In this document: positions 1 through 7,031 of the stretch, piece by piece
Layout of the letters: every line of letters starts with the position of its first letter
Position numbering within the stretch: the first letter of the stretch is position 1
Assembly: GCA_017477205.1 (NCBI GenBank)
Contig: JAFUXE010000002.1
Span: forward strand, 1-25,775
Direction of reading: 5' to 3'
From: Alloprevotella sp.
GTDB lineage: Bacteria > Bacteroidota > Bacteroidia > Bacteroidales > Bacteroidaceae
DNA length: 25,775 nt
Program-made: the position numbers and the translations under genes
The notes under the pieces: generated by a model
What the model saw: only the letters and a program-made list of their open reading frames with translations
The model's database searches: none
Told to the model about the DNA's origin: nothing

Positions 1-99
1 AAGGGGAAGGTTTTCTTCGCGATAAAGACGATACACCTCTTGGCGCAAATGAACACGATCCATACGGGTACGTAGATAATCTCTTTCTGTTTTCATCAT
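1..99 (-). CDS. 5' end of an unidentified gene, cut by the window edge
   Basis: An open frame runs from ATG at 99 (or the adjacent ATG at 96) to the left edge without a stop, giving 33 codons. The product starts MMKTERDYLRTRMDRVHL and is rich in Arg, Glu and Tyr, with no signal peptide or membrane segment. Codon use is AT-richer than in the neighbouring genes, with many CGT, AAA and GAA codons, so it may have a different history, for example a mobile-element protein or a recently acquired gene. The family is not recognised. The A-rich stretch just upstream of the ATG fits a Bacteroidetes start. It is divergent from rprX. Confidence 0.4.
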   Translation of the reverse strand, partial: MMKTERDYLRTRMDRVHLRQEVYRLYREENLPL

Positions 100-439
100 T
101 TTTTGTGATTTAGGTGTCAACCCTATTTACAAAAAGACAGGTCTTAAAAGTTTTTCGCGATTTTGTAGGAGCAAAAAAACATGTGCTCATCGGGGGGAGA
201 GCCCGCCGGAACGAAAGAGCTCCCGCAGGGACGCGGGGAGACTTTGCGGGACAGGCCGCCCGTATCCCACAATCACAAAAGTCACAAATATACCCTCTAC
301 GGCAGGCCGGAAGGCGAAACCCTTTGTTGTGCGTTTTGCGCTACAAAACGGCGCAAGAGTGTTAAAGAGTGCTTAAAATTAAGAAAAAAAACCTGAAAGC
401 GTGAACGTATTCTGAGGGGATTCGTATTTTTGCACCGTC
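100..439. other. Intergenic region before rprX; no convincing gene
   Basis: This stretch of about 340 bases separates the divergent gene at 1-99 from rprX. Short open frames exist on the + strand (from 114 and from 181), but their products are low-complexity Arg/Gly-rich and have no start context, so they are not called. The left part (100-180) is AT-rich. The block 190-265 is GC-rich and can form a hairpin between 221-227 and 245-251. A second inverted repeat, CGTTTTG/CAAAACG, lies at 332-338 and 344-350 with a 5-base loop. The end is A-rich and carries the rprX promoter. The hairpins could be regulatory or the remnant of a small RNA; nothing in the sequence decides this. Confidence 0.4.
425..432 (+). 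promoter_or_regulatory. -7 promoter element of rprX (TATTTTTG)
   Basis: TATTTTTG matches the Bacteroidetes sigma-ABfr -7 consensus TAnnTTTG exactly. No clear TTTG lies 19-20 bases upstream, so the -33 element is weak. Only 7 bases separate the motif from the ATG at 440, so a transcript starting at the usual distance would be leaderless or almost so. Confidence 0.55.
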
Positions 440-1945
440 ATGAAGAAATCCACCATCTGGTTCATCACGATTGCCATGGGCGCCTCGTTCCTGACGCTGC
501 TCTACCTGCAGGCCCGCTACCTGGGGGACGTGCTCACCACGCGCCAGGAGCAGCTCTCCGAGAACGTGGCGCGCGCCCTCTCGCAGACGGCGCACAGCCT
601 GGAGCTGAACGAGACCCACCAGATGCTCCTCGAAATGGCAGGCACGACGCAGCAGGAGGCCGACACCGTGCAGCAGGCGGACTCCATCGCCCTCACCGTC
701 AGCGCCTTCGAGCAGCGCATGGCGGAGATGCACGGCACGCGCGCGGCGAAGGCCTTCGTCAAGGGCTACGGAGAAGGCACGCGGGCAGGCTCGGAGCAGC
801 TGCGCAGGCACCTCTACCGCAGCTATCGCCATCAGCAGGGCCTCCTGGAGGAGGAAGTGTTCTCCCTCCTCTACCAGCACAGCACGCGCCCCCTTGCCGA
901 GCGCCTCGACGGCCTCGAGGGACTTCTCACGCAGGCGCTGCGCGAGAACGGCATCGACGACGAGACCCTGGCCTACCACTACTACGTGACGAACTCCGTC
1001 GGCGACACGGTCAGCGTATGCCCCGACTTCGCAGGGGGGCAGGGCGGCCGCACGTACCGCCAGGTGCTCTTCGCCAACGACGCCGCGCGGCAGCAGGGCA
1101 TCCTCTACGTCGTGTTCCCCGACATGAAGCGCTACGTGTTCAGCAGTGCGCGCTTCGTGGTCCCCGCCATGCTCTTCACCCTGGTGCTGCTGTTCATGTT
1201 CGTGTTCACCATCTACTCCTTCTTCCGCCAGAAGAAGCTCGCGGAGATGAAGAACGACTTCATCAACAACATGACGCACGAGTTCAAGACCCCCATCTCC
1301 AGCATCAGCCTTGCCGCGCAGATGCTCGCCGACCCCGCCGTGGGTAAGAACGAGGCCAGCGTGCGCCGCATCACGGGCGTCATCACGGACGAGACAAAGC
1401 GCCTGCGGTTCCAGGTGGAGAAGGTGCTGCAGATGTCACTCTTCGACAAGAAGGGCGGCGCCTTCAACCCCCGCCAGACCCACCTGAACCGCATCCTCGC
1501 CGACGTGGCCAGCACGTTCCGCCTGAAGGTGGAAAGCTCCGGGGGCACCATAGAGACGTATTTCAACGCCGGCCACGACCTCGTGTTCGGCGACGAGATG
1601 CACCTGACGAACGTCATCTTCAACCTCCTGGACAACGCCGTCAAATACAAGCACCCCGACCGCCCGCTGCGCATCCACCTCAGCAGCCTCGACAAGGGCC
1701 ACGGACGCATCGTCGTCACCGTGGAGGACAACGGCATCGGCGTCAAGCGCGACGACCTGAAGAAAATCTTCGACCAGTTCTATCGTGCGCACACGGGCAA
1801 CCGCCACGACGTCAAGGGATTCGGCCTCGGCCTTGCCTACGTCAAGAAGGTCGTGGACTACCACCACGGCACCATCCACGCCGAAAGTGCAGGCGCCGAG
1901 GGCACGCGCTTCGTCGTCACGCTCCCGACGGTGAGTGATGAGTGA
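440..1945 (+). CDS. rprX: RprX-type sensor histidine kinase
   Basis: This 501-residue inner-membrane histidine kinase would autophosphorylate and pass phosphate to the neighbouring RprY. An N-terminal membrane segment spans about residues 6-24, a periplasmic sensor region about 29-236, and a second membrane segment about 238-262. The HisKA H-box follows (NNMTHEFKTP, phospho-His H280). The HATPase domain has the N-box around 391-403 (NVIFNLLDNAVKY), G1 DNGIG at 430-434, the F-box IFDQFYR and G2 GFGLGLAYV at 460-468. All catalytic motifs look intact. The length is close to Bacteroides fragilis RprX, and the adjacent RR reads strongly as RprY, so the symbol rests on the pair. No sensor family is recognised in the periplasmic part, so the signal is unknown. 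The ATG at 440 is supported by the membrane segment that follows it and by the promoter motif just upstream. Confidence 0.88.
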   Translation: MKKSTIWFITIAMGASFLTLLYLQARYLGDVLTTRQEQLSENVARALSQTAHSLELNETHQMLLEMAGTTQQEADTVQQADSIALTVSAFEQRMAEMHGTRAAKAFVKGYGEGTRAGSEQLRRHLYRSYRHQQGLLEEEVFSLLYQHSTRPLAERLDGLEGLLTQALRENGIDDETLAYHYYVTNSVGDTVSVCPDFAGGQGGRTYRQVLFANDAARQQGILYVVFPDMKRYVFSSARFVVPAMLFTLVLLFMFVFTIYSFFRQKKLAEMKNDFINNMTHEFKTPISSISLAAQMLADPAVGKNEASVRRITGVITDETKRLRFQVEKVLQMSLFDKKGGAFNPRQTHLNRILADVASTFRLKVESSGGTIETYFNAGHDLVFGDEMHLTNVIFNLLDNAVKYKHPDRPLRIHLSSLDKGHGRIVVTVEDNGIGVKRDDLKKIFDQFYRAHTGNRHDVKGFGLGLAYVKKVVDYHHGTIHAESAGAEGTRFVVTLPTVSDE

Positions 1946-1959
1946 CAAGCCGCTGTAAA

Positions 1960-2078
1960 ACTTAAAAACCAATAAACTTAAAAACCAATAAACCAAAAAA
2001 CCAATAAACCAAAAAACCAATAAACCAATAAACCAAAAAACCAATAAACCAATAAACCAATAAACCAAAAACCAAAAC
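1960..2078 (+). repeat. 8-bp tandem repeat array between rprX and rprY
   Basis: Thirteen consecutive 8-base units fill 1960-2063. They have three forms: ACTTAAAA (twice, at the left end), ACCAATAA (eight) and ACCAAAAA (three). A 7-base unit (ACCAAAA, 2064-2070) and a degenerate unit (2071-2078) follow. The array starts 14 bases after the rprX stop and ends 10 bases before the rprY ATG, so it fills almost the whole 143-base gap. The + strand is almost free of G and T. The unit length is not a multiple of three, which argues against coding. Variation in copy number by slippage would change the rprX-rprY spacing. Confidence 0.9.
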
Positions 2079-2088
2079 AATATAAATC

Positions 2089-2793
2089 ATGGACGAAAAC
2101 AAGAAAATCCTCCTTTGCGAGGACGACGAGAACCTCGGCATGCTGCTCCGCGAATACCTCCAGGCCAAGGGCTACGACACGCTTCTCTGCCCCGACGGCG
2201 AAGAAGGCTTCCGCGCATTCCTCACGGAAAAATTCGACCTCTGCGTGCTCGACGTCATGATGCCCCGGAAGGACGGCTTCACGCTCGCCCGCGACATACG
2301 CCAGCACAACGAGGAAATCCCCATCATCTTCCTCACTGCCAAGAACCTCAAGGAGGACATCCTGGAAGGATTCAAGCTCGGGGCCGACGACTACCTCACG
2401 AAGCCCTTCTCGATGGAGGAGCTCACGCTGCGCATCGAGGCCATCCTGCGACGCGTCACGAAGAAGAAAAACCACGACCGGACCCTCTACCACATCGGCT
2501 CCTACACCTTCGACACGCAGACGCAGATACTCGCACGCGCCGACGAGCAGGTGAAGCTCACCACGAAGGAGTGCGAGCTCCTCAGCCTGCTCTGCTCCCA
2601 CGCCAACGACATCCTCCAGCGCGACTTCGCCCTCCGCACGATATGGATTGACGACAACTATTTCAACGCACGCTCGATGGACGTCTATATCACGAAGCTC
2701 AGGAAGCACCTCAAGGAGGACCCCGACGTACAGATCATCAACATCCACGGAAAGGGCTACAAGCTCATCATCCCGCAATCCGACGAAGCATGA
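2089..2793 (+). CDS. rprY: RprY-type OmpR-family response regulator
   Basis: This 234-residue cytoplasmic DNA-binding response regulator is the expected phosphate acceptor from RprX. The receiver domain (about 5-120) has the acidic pair ED(D) at 11-13, phospho-Asp D55 in CVLDVMMPRKDGF, the switch Thr T83 in IIFLTAK and the conserved K105 in LTKPF. A winged-helix Trans_reg_C domain follows from about 135 to the end, finishing in the usual DVYITKLRKHL...IHGKGYKL pattern. The opening CEDDENLGMLLREYLQAKGY is very close to Bacteroides RprY as remembered. The leader ACAATATAAATC before the ATG is A/T-rich with no Shine-Dalgarno. The next gene overlaps by four bases (ATGA), so the lipoprotein is likely translated together with RprY. 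Regulon not known from the sequence. Confidence 0.93.
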   Translation: MDENKKILLCEDDENLGMLLREYLQAKGYDTLLCPDGEEGFRAFLTEKFDLCVLDVMMPRKDGFTLARDIRQHNEEIPIIFLTAKNLKEDILEGFKLGADDYLTKPFSMEELTLRIEAILRRVTKKKNHDRTLYHIGSYTFDTQTQILARADEQVKLTTKECELLSLLCSHANDILQRDFALRTIWIDDNYFNARSMDVYITKLRKHLKEDPDVQIINIHGKGYKLIIPQSDEA

Positions 2794-3479
2794 GGCAGCC
2801 TTTCAGCAAAATCCTCCTCCTATGCCTCGCCCTGGGCGCCTGCCTGCAGAGCTGCGAGGAAGAGGACTCCTACGCCAAGTCCCGCGAGCGCGAGAAGAAG
2901 CAGATCATGAGCTTCCTGAAGACAGGCGTGCAGGAAAAGGACGCTGAGGGAGAGGAATATCTCCTCAACGTCCCCGGACCCTACAAGGTCATCTCCGAGA
3001 AGGAATTCTACGCGAACGACTCGACGACGGACGTCACGAAGAACGAGTTCGTCCTCTTCGCCGGAAGCGGCGTCTATATGCAGATCGTGGACAAGGGAAC
3101 GGGCGAAAAGCTCCACAGCGGCGAGACGGCAAGCGTCATCTGCCGCTACACGTGCTTCAACATCGCCACGGACTCCATCGAGGTCACGAACGCAATACCG
3201 CTCTACGTGACGACCCCTGACGTCATGACCGTGACAAACTACCTGGGAACATTCAACGCCTCCTTCCTCAGCGGGACGATGATGGCCTGGGCAAGGAGTC
3301 AGTCCGTGCCGAACGCCTGGACGATGCCCCTCACCTTCATCAGGCTCGGGCGCTGGGACTCCCCCACGGAGGACATAGCAAAGGTGCGTCTCATCGTACC
3401 CAGTACGGAAGGACACACCTACGCCCTGAACGGGATATACCCCTGTTTCTACGAGATTACCTACCAGCGGGGAAGGTAG
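2790..3479 (+). CDS. Lipoprotein with degenerate FKBP-like pattern (DUF4827-type)
   Basis: The 229-residue product begins with a lipoprotein signal: a hydrophobic stretch at 8-18, then LQSC with the acylated Cys at 22. An acidic/basic tether follows (about 23-45). Residues about 85-125 read GSGVYMQIVDKGTGEKLHSGETASVICRY in outline, and the end reads VRLIVPST...YPCFYEITYQ. Both resemble the first strands and last strand of FKBP-type prolyl isomerases, but the active-site aromatics are not clearly kept, so catalysis is doubtful. Bacteroidetes proteins of this kind are known as DUF4827; this family name is from memory. The start overlaps the rprY stop (ATGA), so it belongs to the rprXY operon and may be a partner or output of that system. 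It converges with the minus-strand gene ending at 3489, only 9 bases away. Confidence 0.68.
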   Translation: MRQPFSKILLLCLALGACLQSCEEEDSYAKSREREKKQIMSFLKTGVQEKDAEGEEYLLNVPGPYKVISEKEFYANDSTTDVTKNEFVLFAGSGVYMQIVDKGTGEKLHSGETASVICRYTCFNIATDSIEVTNAIPLYVTTPDVMTVTNYLGTFNASFLSGTMMAWARSQSVPNAWTMPLTFIRLGRWDSPTEDIAKVRLIVPSTEGHTYALNGIYPCFYEITYQRGR

Positions 3480-3488
3480 GCAGGAAGG

Positions 3489-4535
3489 TCACTCCTCGTC
3501 GGGGCTGCTGGCACTGACGATGTCCCTCAGCCCCTGCACGAACCGCTTCACACCACGCCCCACGGCCAAGGTCGCTGCACGCAAGGCACGACAGCAGGCC
3601 GCGAGGGCTTTTCTCGTCCCCCTCCACGTGGCCTTTGCAGCGACGCAGAGACCCCTCCACGCCCTGCGGGCTCCGCGCTTCATCGTATCGTAGCGCAGCA
3701 AGTGCCGATAGGACAGCGTGAAGCCGTAACGCCTCTCCAGCCATCGGTAGCCCTCCAGCCAGACAAGGGGCAGGGCGATGCCGCAAAGGGAGTAGGGGAC
3801 GAAGCCCGAGCCGCCCTGCGGCAGCCCCGTCCTCGCAAGGAGGGCGAAGGTCAGCGGACTGAAGGCCAGCACGACGAAGGCACGGCGCAGCCAGAGGGAC
3901 GCAGCGGCATCCTCCTGCGCCGTGAAAGCCGCGGCCCCGACTGGGAGGAAAACGGACGTCAGCGCGCCGCCGGCGATGAAGCAGGACATAGGAAGCCCCA
4001 GCCCCAGCCCGCGGAGCTCAAGGCCCGGAATCCACGTCAGCAGTGCGGCTGTAAACAGGACAACGGTCGTGGCAATGCGCACCCGCTGCACCCCGGCCGC
4101 AGGATGCGTGCCCTGAATGGCCTTCTCCGTGCAGACGCTGATGACGCTGCCGAACACGAGCGCACGCAGGAAGCCCATCGAACCCGTCAGCACGACGTCG
4201 TGGCCCGACATCATGAAGACGGCATCCCACAGGCTCTGCAGCGAATCCTTGAAGCTCCAGTGCTCAGGCGTAAGCCCCAGCCAGGCAAACACTTCGTGAA
4301 GCACCACGAAGAAAAAGCTCCAGCGCAGGGCAGGGAAATAAAGCTCGTGGAGCAGGCGGCGGGCCGTCTCCTTCAGGCCGCCGCGCCGCCAGGCGGTCAG
4401 CAGGAGGCCAAAGGAAACGCCCAGAAAGCAAAATGCGGCGCACAGAAGCAGCTCGAACGGCCCTTCGAATGCCCCCGCCATGGCCACGACCAGCAGGCAG
4501 ATGCTGAAAAATGCGCCAATGCTGTAGTGTTTCAT
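3489..4535 (-). CDS. Polytopic membrane protein of unknown function, basic tail
   Basis: The 348-residue product has about seven or eight hydrophobic segments between residues 7 and 265. A C-terminal cytoplasm-like tail follows (about 268-340), rich in Arg, Lys, Ala and Trp, and it ends in an acidic SSPDEE. The tail has regularly spaced RR, RG and KR groups that suggest an amphipathic cationic helix lying on the membrane. No transporter, permease or enzyme family is recognised. It follows the Cls-like gene on the same strand after 103 bases of AT-rich DNA, so it may be the last gene of the uvrD-led run, though that gap could hold its own promoter. The start at 4535 is chosen because MKHYSIGAFFSICLL gives a membrane segment at once and the leader just upstream is A-rich. 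Confidence 0.6.
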   Translation of the reverse strand: MKHYSIGAFFSICLLVVAMAGAFEGPFELLLCAAFCFLGVSFGLLLTAWRRGGLKETARRLLHELYFPALRWSFFFVVLHEVFAWLGLTPEHWSFKDSLQSLWDAVFMMSGHDVVLTGSMGFLRALVFGSVISVCTEKAIQGTHPAAGVQRVRIATTVVLFTAALLTWIPGLELRGLGLGLPMSCFIAGGALTSVFLPVGAAAFTAQEDAAASLWLRRAFVVLAFSPLTFALLARTGLPQGGSGFVPYSLCGIALPLVWLEGYRWLERRYGFTLSYRHLLRYDTMKRGARRAWRGLCVAAKATWRGTRKALAACCRALRAATLAVGRGVKRFVQGLRDIVSASSPDEE

Positions 4536-4638
4536 TCTATTCTCTTGTTCTTTTTGTGAGGTTTCAGTTCGTTCGCTAATTATTAATTCTCAATTCTTCA
4601 TTCTTCGTTTTCATATCGCCTTCTTCATTTTTAATTTT
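4536..4638. other. AT-rich spacer with imprecise short repeats
   Basis: Read on the minus strand this spacer is A-rich and contains several imprecise copies of AATGAAGAA, then AATTGAGAATTAATAATT, which has self-complementary AATT segments. It ends in AACAAGAGAATAG just before the ATG of the membrane protein. Similar AT-rich repetitive spacers are, from general knowledge, common between Bacteroidales genes. It may act as a leader or spacer. No TAnnTTTG motif was found in it. Confidence 0.35.
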
Positions 4639-5934
4639 TCACACAAAAGGCGTCAGGAACTGCCAGAACCATGCTCCGAAGCGTCGCCCAGGGGAGAGCT
4701 TCTGCTTCCACGTTTCAGGCGTCAGCTCCCAGCAGCGGTCCTGGCGGTCGGCCTCGAAGATTTCCTCCAGCTCCCGCGTTGCACACTCGTCCGCCACGAG
4801 GAGGTTGCATTCGTAGTCGAAGCTCAGGCTTCGGCTGTTCAGGTTGGCCGAGCCCACGAAGGCGTAGCGATGGTCCACCATCATGACCTTGCTGTGGTGG
4901 AAGCCGCCCTCAAAGACGAAAACCCGCGCCCCCGCCTTCATCAGGCGGTGGGCATTGTGCTCCACGATGCGCGGCGTGATGGGGATGTCGCTCTTCGAGG
5001 AAATCATCACGCGCACGTCCACGCCGCGCTTCGCGGCCCGCTTCAGGGCCTTGCGGATATGCGGGCACAGCGTCAGGTAGGGATTGATGATCTCGATGTC
5101 CTCCTCCGCGCTGTCAATGGCATGCACGAAAGTGTCGTGGATGATGCGTCGCGGCGACTCCGGCCCCCTGTCAACGACGCCGATGCGCTTCCTGCCCGCA
5201 CTGCCGCAGGCATCCTGCCTCAGGCCCTTAAAGCTCTTCCTCGCATCGCGCCCGCCGGAATAGTACTCGGCACCGTGCAAGTCCTTGCGGGTCACGCGGT
5301 TCCAGAAGGCGATGAATATCCTCTGCAGCTCATCCACGGCGTCGCCTTCAACGCGCGCATGAATGTCGCGCCATTCCCCGAACTCCTCCTTGCCCTCGAT
5401 GTAGTAGTCCGCCACGTTCATGCCGCCCGTGTAGGCCACGAGGCCGTCGATGACGACGATTTTGCGATGGTCCCGATGGAGGGCGTGGTTCAGGTAGGGG
5501 AAGCGCAGCGGGTCGAACTCCACAATATCTATCCCTCGTGCGCGCAGCGAGTCCAGGTGCTTCCTTTTCAGGGGGCGGTTGTTCGACGAGTTGCCGAATC
5601 CGTCAAAGACGGCACGCACCTCCACGCCCTCTGCGGCGCGTTCCTCCAGCAGGTTGAAGAGGAGGCGCGAGATGCTGTCGTTGCGGAAGTTGAAGTATTC
5701 CAGGTGGACGCTTTTCCTTGCCTGCCGGACGGCGGCAAAGAGGTCGTCGAACTTTTCCTGTCCGTTCTTGAAGAAGACGATGCGGTTGTTGTCTGAAAAC
5801 CTCACGCCGTACGTATCCCGCAGATAGCCTGCGATGACGGAATCAGAGCGCACCTGTGCCCACGCCGCTCCGCTGAGGCAGACCAGCAGGAGGGCCAGCA
5901 GGCATTTTGAGAAGCAGGAAGACTTCATTTTCAT
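4639..5934 (-). CDS. Secreted cardiolipin synthase-like phospholipase D protein
   Basis: The 431-residue protein carries two phospholipase D HKD motifs. They are HRKIVVID (H156, K158, D163), followed by GLVAYTGGMN, and HSKVMMVD (H347, K349, D354), followed by HRYAFVGSANLNSRS. This pair is typical of bacterial cardiolipin synthases, which join two phosphatidylglycerols or use phosphatidylethanolamine. The C-terminus (SPGRRFGAWFWQFLTPFV) also resembles Cls. Instead of the usual two N-terminal membrane helices it has a cleavable-looking signal peptide, with a hydrophobic core at about 11-21 and AWA before residue 27, so it should act on the periplasmic side. The frame is open upstream to 6135, but that extension is Arg/Pro-rich and overlaps kdsD, so 5934 (or ATG 5928) is preferred. 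It lies 68 bases after kdsD on the same strand. A secreted PLD-like nuclease or other phospholipase is the alternative. Confidence 0.82.
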   Translation of the reverse strand: MKMKSSCFSKCLLALLLVCLSGAAWAQVRSDSVIAGYLRDTYGVRFSDNNRIVFFKNGQEKFDDLFAAVRQARKSVHLEYFNFRNDSISRLLFNLLEERAAEGVEVRAVFDGFGNSSNNRPLKRKHLDSLRARGIDIVEFDPLRFPYLNHALHRDHRKIVVIDGLVAYTGGMNVADYYIEGKEEFGEWRDIHARVEGDAVDELQRIFIAFWNRVTRKDLHGAEYYSGGRDARKSFKGLRQDACGSAGRKRIGVVDRGPESPRRIIHDTFVHAIDSAEEDIEIINPYLTLCPHIRKALKRAAKRGVDVRVMISSKSDIPITPRIVEHNAHRLMKAGARVFVFEGGFHHSKVMMVDHRYAFVGSANLNSRSLSFDYECNLLVADECATRELEEIFEADRQDRCWELTPETWKQKLSPGRRFGAWFWQFLTPFV

Positions 5935-5981
5935 CAAGGTTTTTTCCGTTTTCCTCGGACTGTTTCTTTTTTCTGTCAGGG

Positions 5982-5995
5982 GGGAGGCGCCTCCC
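5982..5995. promoter_or_regulatory. 14-bp perfect palindrome between kdsD and the Cls-like gene
   Basis: GGGAGGCGCCTCCC is a perfect palindrome seven bases beyond the kdsD stop. It could fold as a short hairpin with a GCGC loop and weaken read-through into the Cls-like gene, or be a protein-binding site. It has no strong T tail, so a terminator is not claimed. Confidence 0.3.
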
Positions 5996-6002
5996 TTCTC
6001 CT

Positions 6003-6956
6003 TTAGAGGTTCGTGCGGAAGGAGTCCACGATGCCCAGGAGGCGCCCATCGCCGTCCACCACGAGGACGCAGTGGATTTTGTTTTCGTTGAGGATGCTTT
6101 CGATTTTGGCGATTTTCGTTTCCGGCCGTACGCACTTGGGTTTCTTCGACATGATGTCGCGAACGGTTTTCTGGAAGAAGTTGTCCTGGGAAGTCTCTAT
6201 GGCGCGCCGCACGTCGCCGTCAGTGACGATGCCCTCCACGCGCTCCCCGCTGTCAACGGCGACGCAAAGTCCCAGCCGGCCGCGGCTCATGTGGATGACG
6301 GCCTCTCCGAGCGGCATGTCAGGCGTGATGACGGGCAGCTCGTCGCGATGCATCACGTCCTGCGCCGTTGTGAGCAGCCGTTTGCCCAGCGAGCCGCCTG
6401 GATGGAAGTGGGCAAAGTCCGAGGCCTGGAAGCCGCGCGCCTCCATCAGGGCGCACGCCAGCGCGTCGCCAAGGGCCAGCGAGGCCGTCGTGGAGGACGT
6501 AGGGGCCAGCCCCAGGGGACATGCTTCACGTATGACGCCTGCGTCAAGGTGTGCTGCGGCGTTCCTCGCCAGTCGCGACTGCGGGTTTCCCGTCATGGCC
6601 ACGACGGGAATCTCCTGCGAAAGCAGGTAGGGCAGAAAGCGCAGGAGCTCGTCCGTCTCGCCGCTGTTGGAAATGGCCAGCACGACGTCCTCCGTCGTGA
6701 TGACGCCCAGGTCGCCGTGGAAAACGTCCAGGGGGTTCACGAAGAAGCTCGGCGTTCCCGTTGACGACATCGTGGCTGCAATCTTCGCCCCGATGTGTCC
6801 GCTTTTCCCCACTCCCGTGACGATGAGTTTTCCCTTGCATTGAAGGATGATTTCTACCGCCTTGTCGAAGTCTTCTCCCACGCGGGGAATGAGCGCCTCG
6901 ATGGCGGCGGCTTCGTCTCGCAGGCATTGTATGCCCGTCTCTGTCCATTTACTCAT
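6003..6956 (-). CDS. kdsD: Arabinose-5-phosphate isomerase (KpsF/GutQ family)
   Basis: The 317-residue enzyme interconverts D-ribulose-5-phosphate and D-arabinose-5-phosphate, the first step toward Kdo for lipopolysaccharide. An N-terminal SIS domain (about 30-190) has GVGKSGHIGAKIAATMSSTGTPSFF in outline at 48-72 and the phosphosugar-site segment AISNSGETDE around 95-103. Next come EACPLGLAPTSSTTASLALGDA and FAHFHPGGSLGKRL, which match the conserved Glu and His regions of KdsD. Two CBS domains fill about 205-317, the second ending GRLLGIVDSFRTNL. The length is usual for the family. It follows kdsA by 75 bases on the same strand, so two consecutive-pathway enzymes are adjacent. A sugar isomerase of GutQ type is the only real alternative and is less likely beside kdsA. 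Confidence 0.93.
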   Translation of the reverse strand: MSKWTETGIQCLRDEAAAIEALIPRVGEDFDKAVEIILQCKGKLIVTGVGKSGHIGAKIAATMSSTGTPSFFVNPLDVFHGDLGVITTEDVVLAISNSGETDELLRFLPYLLSQEIPVVAMTGNPQSRLARNAAAHLDAGVIREACPLGLAPTSSTTASLALGDALACALMEARGFQASDFAHFHPGGSLGKRLLTTAQDVMHRDELPVITPDMPLGEAVIHMSRGRLGLCVAVDSGERVEGIVTDGDVRRAIETSQDNFFQKTVRDIMSKKPKCVRPETKIAKIESILNENKIHCVLVVDGDGRLLGIVDSFRTNL

Positions 6957-7031
6957 GGGAAGGTATCTTGTCGTTGTTGTGTGTTTCGTTTGCGTATGGA
7001 AAATGGTTTTCTCCCTTGTCTTCGGCTTTTT

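Noticed and set aside
114..396. Two short + strand frames before rprX
   Set aside because: They overlap each other in different frames, have no start context, and the products are low complexity.
1436..2168. Minus-strand frames through the 8-bp repeat with Phe/Trp/Leu/Ile-rich, membrane-like products
   Set aside because: The hydrophobic character comes from reading the repeat (TTTATTGG, TTTTTTGG) in three frames. These frames overlap rprX or rprY and have no other support.
5935..6135. N-terminal extension of the Cls-like protein
   Set aside because: The extra 67 residues are Arg/Pro-rich and overlap the kdsD end, and they would bury the signal peptide.
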